DNA of 64,000 nt from positions 4,402,001 to 4,466,000 of the forward strand of contig JAJFPB010000003.1 of the NCBI GenBank assembly GCA_020881915.1. Reading direction: 5' to 3'. The position numbers and the translations under genes are program-made. The notes under the pieces were generated by a model that saw only the letters and a list, made by a program, of their open reading frames with translations, did no database searches and was not told the origin of the DNA. The stretch is from Paramyrothecium sp. XJ0827. Lineage: Eukaryota; Ascomycota; Sordariomycetes; Hypocreales; Stachybotryaceae. Numbering within the stretch: the first letter of the stretch is position 1; every line of letters starts with the position of its first letter. This document shows positions 34,109 to 43,552 of this stretch, piece by piece.

Positions 34109-35790
34109 TTACAGACCATTACTTTCACATTGAAACACGCCGGCGACAGTGCCCGCGGCGTAGGAGTCGATGATTCCCTGTACACTGGCGTACGTTCCAC
34201 AGCCAAGGAAGAAGATGCCGCACGCAATAATGAAGAGGTTCAAGACGACCGACAGCGCATCCAGGATTGGGCCTCGGTGTCTGCCGACCTTCTTGTCGGC
34301 ACCGCGCATGCGGAAGTACGCGACACCCCAGAAAATGAAACCAAACCAGCAGTTGAAGATGGAGCCCATCAGGGACAGCACTACACGAACGCATGGTTAG
34401 CTACCTCGCAGAATGGATGGCCGATCCAGGACATAGCACTTACGGGAGTTGAAGATGGGAATCACTTCGGCGATGATGAAAGCCAGGGCCCAGGAGCCAA
34501 GAAGGATACCCAGCCAGCTGAGCCAGCCAATCACCGTGTGCTCGCCCATATGCTTCGAGTCCTTGAACCAGCGGAAGAAGATGAATCGCGCCGTGACCGA
34601 AGCGTACAGGCACCCAACGAAGATGATTGTCGGAATCATGAACGAGTATGAAATCTTCTTGTATACGTCCTCCAGTGCGCCGAAAGCCGGTGCTGTGATG
34701 TACTGCTCCCCCACCTGGGTGTAGATGACACTGCCGACGATGCAAAAGAGGACAATCTCGGCCATGGTACAGGCCCAAAGCGCCTTCGGGAAGTCCCTGG
34801 AGAAGCAAGTCAGGATACCATTAAAGCACAGGGCTAGAGACGTGTTGATGGGCTGTCTTACCGTGGGTCTCGCATCTCAGCGATGAAGCTCGGTAGGGTG
34901 AGCTGACCGATAAAGGTGTAGCTGATGTTGAGCACAGCCGTGAGGCCCAGCACAAAGGTCGTCGTCGGCGGGGGTCCGGCGCGGAAGTGCGGCTCGCCCA
35001 AGCCCTCGGGGTCATACCCGGCCGGGTGATCTTGAATGCCGGCAAAGATGGTGCCGGTGATGACGGAAACGAAGGTGAAGGCGGCGGACCAAAAGGCAAT
35101 GTGAGACATGAGACTGAACGTTCGCGGAATAGAACCCAGGAACGACAGGGCCGTGACGACGACAGCAAAGGCAACGGTACGGCAGCCACGGATGGTGTCG
35201 GCCTCGGTCATCGTGTTCAGGTAGACGCCGCCGACGAGGACGTGCAGTGCCTGAATGAAGGTGTTGTTGAGGACAAACATGACGGCCGTCGCCCACCACG
35301 CCCACTTCTTGCCCCAGAAGAGCATCTGGCCAATGTCGGAGATGTCACGGACCTCGGGATGGCGCAAGCAGAACTCCCACAGCACCAAGCTAGTGTAAAG
35401 AACGATGCCCGCGACGACGAGGGTAACGACGAGCGCGGGGCCCAGGCCGAGGACGCTGTAGTTCCAGGGGAAGCCCATGATGGACAGGACAATGTACTCG
35501 CTGAACAGGAGGCATGCCGTCTTCTTCCACGAGCACGTCCGGTACTGAATCGCGTTGCTGGCCTCGCTGTCGATCTGCTTCTGGAGGATGTCGTCGGCCG
35601 TGTCAGACTCGCTGACGACGGCGTCGCTTTTGAGGTACTCGGCGACGGGAGCGATGCGCGGCCCGACGCTCACACCTTTCCCACCAAACATGGACGCCCA
35701 TCGAGTTGAGGGCGTCTCCACCTGGGATGGGCGCCGATGCTGGTGCCCATCCTCAGGACTATCAAGCGGCTGCTTGTCGAGGTCCGACAT
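34109..35790 (-). CDS. Amino-acid transporter, AAAP family (Mtr-like permease)
   Basis: Three exons on the minus strand (35790-34862, 34796-34444, 34380-34109) encode 517 residues. A hydrophilic N-terminus of about 90 residues is followed by eleven or so hydrophobic helices. The first contains ACLLFSEYIVLSIMGFPWNYS, as in the Neurospora Mtr neutral/aromatic amino-acid permease group of the AAAP superfamily. Further hallmarks are LNISYTFIGQLTLPSFIAEMRDPRDFPKAL, whose last part is restored by splicing, and IFNCWFGFIFWG near the end. The substrate is probably neutral amino acids, by family. The start is the ATG at 35790 (MSDLDKQPL). The codon two positions upstream is TTG, not a start. Confidence 0.9.
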
Positions 35791-38700
35791 GTCCAAGAGG
35801 GCAAATCCTATCTTGGGTTCCGTCTCTCTTTTCTCTCCGGTCCAACTTTACCAGCGCAAAGGTAAAGCCCACACTCGAAATATGCACAACAAAGCTTAGC
35901 TATGGACGAGCCAAGTGAGGAGAGGCGGGACGGCGGAGTATGATATGCATGGCCAAGATCAAATGATCTGGAGCGGCGCAGATTGGGCTTTTAAAGAGAT
36001 CTACCTCCGACCCCATTGATGGACGGCATCCAGGACATCATTGGCCTCAGGAACATGGGAGCCAAAGAAGGCCTAGTGGAACCGCCACCGACCAGCCGAA
36101 GGGTTTGGAACGCATTCTGGTAGCTTTTTCGTTAGCACGAAGGCCATCCGGTCAAGGTGTTTGTTGAATATGACCGACGGCGGAGCCTCGGGGGAGACCG
36201 AATGGGAGTGCAAGGGACTGCCCAGGTCTGGGGCGCGCTCATTTGCCGGGACCTCCGTCATGGAGTCGAATCGCTTCCCGCCTTGGCCAAAGCTTGGCCA
36301 ATGGGTGACAATGCTTGCGCTCCCAAGAGTCGTAATGACGGTTGGCTTGCGATGGCGTGCTCAAGCAAAGACTGCTGTGGTCGTGTGGGGGCGGTTGCGT
36401 CGCGGAGCCTCGTTGCGGATCGCCATGGGTTGCCGATGTTGCGACCCCCCACAATGGCCAAACCAAGAATTCAGATCTGACATAGTGCTGGGAGCTAAGC
36501 TGCCCTGGCTCCAAAACAAGTTTGCAAGCTAACTCATGATTTCACCGGGAGGACACCGCGGCGGCCACGGGTTTGCGCAAGCCCTGTCAGGGCAAAGTAG
36601 CGTCGCCAGAGGCTGCTGTGGCTGTAGATGTCCATGTTCAATGCTTATTTCCGCCGATTTAATTTGGTACATTTGGTCGCGGAGTGAGCATGTCGTGAAC
36701 TATTGCAAAAAGGCGGACGGAATGGTCCAGCGCTTTTCGCACCGTCGCAAATCTTTTGCTAAACTGGCGACCGACATCCCTCCGTGCTGGTATGCAACCC
36801 GGACCCTGGAGTAACGTCATCGCGCCGGTGATCACGCCATATGGGAGCGACTGTGCTTCGAATTGATCTTCTGTCGTTCTAAACCGCGCGGAGAGGAATC
36901 TTCGCTGAAGCTACTGTCAAGGCAGCAACTTTAAAAAAAAAAGTCGAGCCCCATGCCACGGAGCTAAGCTTTTAGACCGGCAGACAAAAACACAATCCTC
37001 CCGGATCTCGAAAGCCGGGACCCCTTGACTGGGGAGTTGCTGCTTCTCGTGTCTAGCTCTGCCCAACTTGAGACTAGGAGATATAACACCATGTCCATGG
37101 CTCATGACGTGGGTCTAGTCCTGCGTTTCCGTCCCGAATGAATTGAAAGATTTGTTTCGAGATGAGCTGTTGGACTCGTCTCGTTGCTCGGGATGCTCGA
37201 CCGTGATGATAATCATATTGCAGTCCGGACGACAGCCGGCTGGGGTCGGAAGCCGCGAACGCATCACCCTCCGATGAGATCCATCTTGTCACGAGTGTAG
37301 GAAATCACTGTTCACTTTAGATTCGGAAGTCGGCGATGGAGCACCAACACCCATGTTGCGTCCTGTAATATTGGAGGTCATCACCATGGAATGCAATCCC
37401 TGCTTGCAAGTGAATGCACAGCGACCCGATGCCTGGCACGGACCTCAAGTCACCGACTTCGGATATAATCCACATGATGCAATCAGGTTGGAGCAACACG
37501 CATCCAGTAAATTTGAATCCGAAGCAGCGGAGAGGCGCGAATTACGGTTAGACATATTGAAGCTGTTCGATTCCTGAAAGCCTCCCTACTGTCCTTCGAG
37601 AATCTCTGGATCATTGATCTTGACTTCTATGTTGCGCAAATTCTCCAAAAAGCATCGTGATGCGCGGCCTTCCATACATTTGGGACCGTCCGAGGGCTGA
37701 TCCCTTTACCCTGATGGCGCAGATGGGACCAGTGCTTTGACAGCCGTGGGCTTCAAACAGACATGAATTTAGACGAGAGCACCGTGGAATTGAAACGGGA
37801 GCCAGGCTCAGGCATCGGTTTGCAGCTACTCATGAGGTACGGAGAATTTCAGGGTCTGGATCTACGATGCCGGTCTCGAAATGTGAGCAGGCTTATTACA
37901 TGTGATTCGTAGAGCCTGCTGCAACATGCTTACGGACCCGTCTCGTTCTTTGGATGGTGTCGTGTCGGACACCTTGAGCAAGATCTGGTCCAGGAACAAG
38001 CTGTTCGCACGCACTTGCATGCATTCGATGTCGAGACGGGGCTAACAAAGAACGCTGGTGGCCGATCGACCTATGAGCGGTAGCTAGCGAGCAGCCCACG
38101 CGACCACCGTCCGTTCCTGATGGGGCTCCATATGGGACGAATGCCCTAAAACTAGGCGGGCGAGTGCGTGCTGTTAGCTGATGAAATAGGCGTGATTCTT
38201 CATGGTGCTGGGGCTAGAAGTATCTGTGAACTGCAGTTGAGAGGTTTGTGAGGCTAGGGTAAAGCAAAAATAAACAAGGAAAAATACAAAATTGTCACTG
38301 AGAATGAGAGCATATCAGGTACCTAGTAAATCGTCATTCATGTTGTCATGATGTAAGGCACCGTACCTTAGGGTACCGTCCCATGCCTACGGGTAAGGTA
38401 CGGTACCTACCTCAGTCGCTACTAGAAGTAGGTAGCCACGTGAAGATACGGAGCGCAGCTCCTGGACGTGGTAAAGGAGCTCCACCCCGATAAGCAAAAA
38501 TTCCGGTCTGGACACCTCACCGAATAATCACACGAACGGCTGCCCGCCCGCCCTGCTACCTTAGCTCAAGCGCCCTACCACTCACTACCTTAACCTCACT
38601 TCGACTCTTTTCGCCGAGTTGTGTGCTAGGGACCTAACCCCGACCGAACCTACTGAACCCGCATCGGCACGGCTGCGCGCCTCCCTTATCGTCCGACGAC

Positions 38701-38957
38701 TGATCTGCAACGACCCGGCCATCCCTCGTAGTGCCTCGGCGACACATCAATGAGCATCATCACCGAGTGCGCACTCTGCTACCGCATACGCTCGCTTGCG
38801 ATCTGCCCCTCTCGCATAGGTCCGCCCCCTAGCTTCCGCCGTTAAAAAAAGGCTCGAAACGCCCGGCGCGATACGCTCACGTCCACCTGCCAAAACAAAA
38901 CCATCACCTGGCCGCATCTCCTCCGTCGGCGCGGCTAGCCCTCAACCCGCCGCACCG
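35791..38957. other. Long intergenic region without a gene
   Basis: About 3.2 kb between the divergent permease and ICE2 genes. Open frames are short and lack domains, splice logic or codon bias. From 38.3 kb it holds a cluster of GGTACC motifs, including a perfect inverted repeat listed separately. The final 450 bases (about 38510-38957) are C-rich and A-poor, typical of a leader or promoter before ICE2. A non-coding RNA cannot be excluded. Confidence 0.5.
38318..38407. repeat. GGTACC cluster with an 11-bp perfect inverted repeat
   Basis: Three GGTACC sites (38318-38323, 38372-38377, 38402-38407) lie within 90 bases. ACCGTACCTTA at 38360-38370 is repeated as its exact reverse complement at 38394-38404, with 23 bases between. 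It lies about 550 bases upstream of ICE2. It could be a palindromic binding site or a hairpin, but the role is unknown. Confidence 0.7.
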
Positions 38958-40302
38958 ATGTGGTGGTTCTTCAGCGTCCTCTTCAGCTCCGTCTTTCTCT
39001 TCACCATCGTCCTCTCCATCCCCGTCTCCTTCGATGTCGGCGGTCTCGACAGCGGCCTGGCGTACAGCCTGGCGCTCTTCATTTTCTACTTCTTCTATTC
39101 CACCATCAAGCTCCTGACGGCAGACAACACGCGCGTCGGCTTCACCGTCTCCGCCGCCCTCCGAATCTCCCAGTGGGTCGTCATCCCGACGCTGCTCATC
39201 TGGTCGCTCGGCCAGTTCGCCGTCGACGCAAATGCCGCCAACTGGGTGGAGCGTACGCTGGGCGGGGTTCTGCAGTCGAAATCCACGAGCTGGACAGAAT
39301 GGGTGTTCGGCAAGGAAGGTGTTTTGGAGACGGTGATGCTGGGCGGCTGGCACAACGTGCTGAGCTACTCCGGGCCAGCCTTCCAACTGCTCGAGGGCTT
39401 CTGCACGTTGCTTGTGATCCAGGCTGCAGGCCAAATCACTCGATGGCTGGTGAACAGAGGGAGAAGCGACACCTGGCTGGTAAGTATACGGGCCCTACTT
39501 TGTGATCGTTGCTTTGTCCTAACGAATGATGCAGATTGTCCTTCTTGCCTTCTCAGGCTCGGTAATTGCGAGCGCGGTTTACTTCCTCTGGCGTGTTGCC
39601 CAGTTTCCACAAATCAGCAATAGCGATGCCACTCTCATTGGTATTACAATGACAACAGCCGTTTTCCTTTGCGCATATGGCATTGGTAGCGGTCGCGGCA
39701 ACCCCGTCGAATCGTCGCTCCTCTTTGCGTACGTCGTCCTCTGTGTCTACCAGATCTTTACGGATTACCTGCCTTCGGAAGCGCCCGAGGAACAAGAATC
39801 TACACAGCCCGAGATTCCGCCCCTACCGCCAATTATCATGGCTTCCTACTCTACTCTGCTACACGTCATCGGCTCTCTACCTTACGCTATTCACTCCTCG
39901 TTGGCATTCCTGTATGCTGCATTCCAAACGATTACGCCCTCTGTCATCATCTCCCTCGCCTACCGCCTCTTTGTCTTTTACTGCGCAACCCGCATTATCC
40001 CATCAGTACGTGACCTGGGGGCCAGGGCGCTCATGCAAGAGCCAGACTTTGAGGAGTCAGAGACTGCTGGCCGGATACTCGGGTTTCTCAGCTGGTTTTC
40101 GCCATCAATTCTCGTGGCTGTCTACACTAGCCTCCTTTTGCAGCACTTTTCGCCCAGTGACGGTCCAGAAGGCTGGACATTGCGTGCTGGTGATGTTGGC
40201 GGCAGCAGCTGGCGCTGGATCAACATTGGTTTGACCGTATTTTTGTATGGTGTCGAGCTCTACCTCAGTCCCGATGAGTCGGATCACTGGAAGGTGGATT
40301 GA
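38958..40302 (+). CDS. ICE2: Ice2-family ER membrane protein
   Basis: Two exons (38958-39479 and 39535-40302) encode 429 residues. The protein is a multipass membrane protein with about eight to ten hydrophobic helices. It begins MWWFFSVLFSSVFLFTIVLS and contains SYSGPAFQLLEGFCTLLVIQ and LSWFSPSILVAVYTSLLLQHF, which I recognise as the Ice2 family. Yeast Ice2 acts in cortical ER inheritance and ER membrane biogenesis by restraining the lipin-activating phosphatase Nem1-Spo7, channelling lipid between droplets and ER. The single intron is GTAAGT...GCAG. The start is unambiguous because an upstream stop precedes it and the first helix begins at residue 2. Confidence 0.92.
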
Positions 40303-41083
40303 GGTACTACCGAAGATGGATCGGTTGATGACATCCAATGCTTAAACCACATCTACGAGGTTGAGGTATTGTCGTGACGGGCGAAAGGTTAGCAAGACCG
40401 GAGGGATTGATGCACAATGCATCAATGTGCCTAGGGCATGGAACGAACTGATGGTAGGAACAAGCAAAAACACTTGCTACTGGCGTTGGGAGTGGATTAG
40501 GCTCATTCTTGAAAGGCATGGCGATTGATATCAACACGGCTTGTGTTTTTCTTCCTTTTCTTTATTGGCTACCCGCTCACGCAACATACCCTCTCTCACT
40601 CCGCCGGATGCGAGGTCCTCCAGCAAGAAGAGGCTGGACACCGCGACTGGTGGGGACAAGAAGCACAAGAATACGGTTGCCAGACGTTTAATTTGTTATC
40701 AAAGGAAGGGGGTGGCATTTTCTGGGACACTTTTGGGAGCTTCATGATGACTGCTTAGACCTCGACGCCTGCGTAATACGCAGGGCTTTATGTACATAGT
40801 CTGGGATATACACACATATATGAGCAAGATTACTTCATGATTTGAAACAGAAACAAATACGACTGCAAGTAATGAAGCCTGTGCGAATGATGAGCGTTCA
40901 TCGACGAGTAAATGGACTGGTGGCTTGTCTGAGCTCCGGATGACGAAGATCCTCCCTAGAACCCCACCACGTCGCCCGACCTCGGTTCAAGAACGAATCA
41001 ATGCGACCTCGCGTTAAGCCTCTCACTTACAACGGAAAAGCTACAATTTCCTTTGAGAAAGTCTGCTTTCCTCGCAACTCAAG
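40303..41083. other. Intergenic region
   Basis: Lies between ICE2 and the hydrolase gene, both on plus. It holds the ICE2 terminator region and the hydrolase promoter. Short open frames at 40509-40758 have no features. Nothing else is seen. Confidence 0.5.
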
Positions 41084-42169
41084 ATGCCTCGGCCGTACGT
41101 CACAAAGGGCCTCCCGCCGCCGCCAGAGGTGTCCAAAACCACCATCCCCATGGCCGGGCTCCTCGTCGACGTCTATGGACTCGACGAGCTCCCGGCCTCG
41201 GGACCTGTGACCTGCCTGTGGCTTCTGCACCCGCGCCTGCGGACGCGTGAGCGCATGAGCGACATTGCGTGCCGGACCGTCCACGCCTGGAACCAGCAAC
41301 CGCCGGCCGACAGCGGCAGCGGCAAGTGCCGCGGCCTCGTGGCGCTGGCGTTCGACATGCCCAACCACGGCAGCCGGCTGGTCTACGAGACGGCCAACGC
41401 GGCCTGGGACGGAGGCAACGACTGCCACGCCCTGGACATGCTGGGCATGGTCAAGGGCGGCAGCGGCGATGTAAGCGCGCTGATGGACCTGGTCGCAGGC
41501 TACCTAGGCCGGCCGGACGTCGACGCCCACGTCTGTCTGGGCTGGAGCTTGGGAGGCCATGCCGCGTGGCAGACGTGGTTCGGGGAGGAGCGGATGGATG
41601 CGGCGGTGGTGGTCGTGGGATGTCCGGATTACACGGGTGAGTCTTCTCATGCACGGAAGACTCATGACATCTACTAACACTCTCGTTCCTGGACAGGACT
41701 CATGTCTGGTCGCGCAAAAGCAAGCGCTCTCGACTGCGGCGACTCCCCCTTCCTCGGCAGCCGCTTCTTCCCGCCGGACCTCATCTCGACGTGCCTGCGG
41801 CACGACCCCAAGGCCGCGCTGTTCGGGACGGCGCCGGTGCCGTCGCCGCCGCTCGCGCCGGCCGAGGCGTCCCGGGTGCGCGGCGCGCTCGAGGCCCGGC
41901 GCCTGCGCGGCAAGCGGCTGCTGCTGTGCTCGGGCGGGGCCGACGAGCTGGTGCCGTACGCGCGGTCGGCGCCGCTGCTGGCGGCGCTCAAGGACGTGCT
42001 CGCCGACGGGCGGGCGGGCGTCGCGCTCGACGACAGGGTGTACGAGGGCGTGGGCCACAAGTTCGACAGGGACATGGTGCTGGACGCCGTCGACTTCTTG
42101 GTCAAGGCCGTGGCGGAGGGGCCGAGGCAGAGGAGGGGCGCGGAGGAGGAGCAGAAGGCGAGGATCTGA
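41084..42169 (+). CDS. Alpha/beta hydrolase-fold protein
   Basis: Two exons (41084-41636, 41697-42169) encode 341 residues. The likely triad is visible: nucleophile Ser155 in GWSLGG, Asp267 in SGGADELVPY and His305 in YEGVGHKFD. An oxyanion region CLWLLHPRLR follows the second strand. There is no signal peptide or membrane segment, so it is probably cytosolic. The substrate is unknown. The fold resembles the dienelactone hydrolase/esterase-like group of fungal uncharacterised hydrolases. The coding sequence is extremely G/C-rich in its second exon, which creates long spurious frames on both strands. Only 130 bases separate its stop from the convergent DUF218 gene. Confidence 0.88.
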
Positions 42170-42299
42170 GGAGGAGTGTGCGAGACTGGAGGGAGCTGCA
42201 TGCTGGGATGCGTTGCAGATGGTGGAAGACAGACTATGGACTGGCTGTCAACAGTCTATGAGATATGATTATGTTGTAAATCAAGTTGAGCCCCAAACT

Positions 42300-43132
42300 C
42301 TATGCCCAGGGCCTAGGGGCATCGTCAACCAAAGTCTCCTCCTCGTTGACCCCTACAGTGACCAGCCCAGCTCTCCTCCGCAGATCGTCATCTGCATCCT
42401 CCACAAACACGCCCTGCCAACAGCCCCAGGGGTTCCTCCTCGTCCTCTTCCCGCGCAGCCCGGGCCCCCGGCCGTGCGGATCCTCCCTCCACTCGTCCAG
42501 CGCCCTGGCCGCGCCCGCCATGGCCGCCTCCTTGCCCGCCGCGACGGGCGGGTCGATGCCCACGAGGTCCACGCGTTCGAGGCCGAGGGCGGCGCGGCAG
42601 TGCAGGTCGACGAGGCGCGCGCGCTTGAAGGCGTGGCTGACGACGGTCAGCCGGGCCGGCCACGCGCCGAACCTGCTGTAGAAGAGCGTCAGGCTGAAGA
42701 GAACGTTGTGGTAAGAGTCGAGCGCGCGGTCTTCGATGAGGATCTTCGACGCGGCTTCGGGCTCCGAAAGCATGCCCCAGTAGCCATGCCGCGCAGCAAT
42801 GTTGGCGTAGCTCTGTGCCTCTGACAACTTTGTCTCTGACCGTGTTGGCCCTCTGCATGTACAAAACCCATGAGCATGTAAATTCCTTCCGCCAACGCCT
42901 TCACCAAGGGCACGGAAATGACAATGACGCACCCTGAGAAAGCCAGCACGGCCGCCTGCCTGTTCGCGGCCAGATGTTCCACCCCGGCGCGAACGTGCTC
43001 GACAAAGGTAGCCGTCTCGCCTTTTTGGAAATCCGCAATCAGCCACTCAGCTTCATCGAGGCCGTTGGCCGGACCGCCGAGCCAAATTCCGTGGCAGCAC
43101 ACCACGATGAGATGGGCGGGTGTGCTCGCCAT
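42300..43132 (-). CDS. DUF218-domain protein
   Basis: Two exons on the minus strand (43132-42933 and 42852-42300) encode 250 residues. The fold begins with a hydrophobic strand and small-residue loop (AHLIVVCCHGIWLG). Splicing creates FSGGPTRSETKLSEAQSY, the signature of the DUF218 family (bacterial SanA/YdcF relatives, Rossmann-like). Later motifs include SLTLFYSRFGAWP and VVSHAFKRARL, where the conserved His lies. Function in fungi is unknown. A phosphate or nucleotide ligand has been proposed for the family. The C-terminus (RGKRTRRNPWGCWQGVF) is basic then hydrophobic. The acceptor was fixed by the frame of the SGG motif. Confidence 0.87.
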
Positions 43133-43552
43133 GATCGCGGGATGAGATTGACGACAAAGAGTGTAAGCTAGGAACCCGGTGAGATCTCCGCTCTTGCTGT
43201 GGGAATATAGTAGATCATGTGATTTTGAGTGTTTCATCATTCACGTCAAGATGCTCTACATTCGATGCTCATGAGGTGAAATACTCGGATGGAATCGCGG
43301 AATTCTAGAGAAGAATAGGATCAGGGAGATGTTAGGAACCGGTGAATTGGTATCTACCCAAGAAATGATAATGTACAGTCTATCGCCAATCCATCAGGCT
43401 CATAGTTCGGTAGTATACACGCCATATGAATGCAAAATATTTCCCAGGCCAAGTTCTGCCATGTTAAAATGCCACTTTGTACTCCGGTTGCATGATTATA
43501 TCAGCGCCAGTCTTCCCTGTGGTGGGAAGCAACAGATGTTTCCCCCTTCCAA
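43133..43552. other. Intergenic region
   Basis: About 420 bases containing the upstream region of the DUF218 gene and the downstream region of the FPGS-like gene, both on minus. No other element is seen. Confidence 0.5.

Noticed and set aside
34987..35709. 240-codon plus-strand frame
   Set aside because: Antisense to exon 1 of the amino-acid permease. It is Asp/Glu/Gly-rich, as expected for the complement of a membrane protein.
41559..42824. 421-codon open frame on plus
   Set aside because: It runs through exon 2 of the hydrolase in another frame, past its stop and antisense to the DUF218 gene. It is Arg/Arg-Pro repetitive and reflects extreme G/C content.
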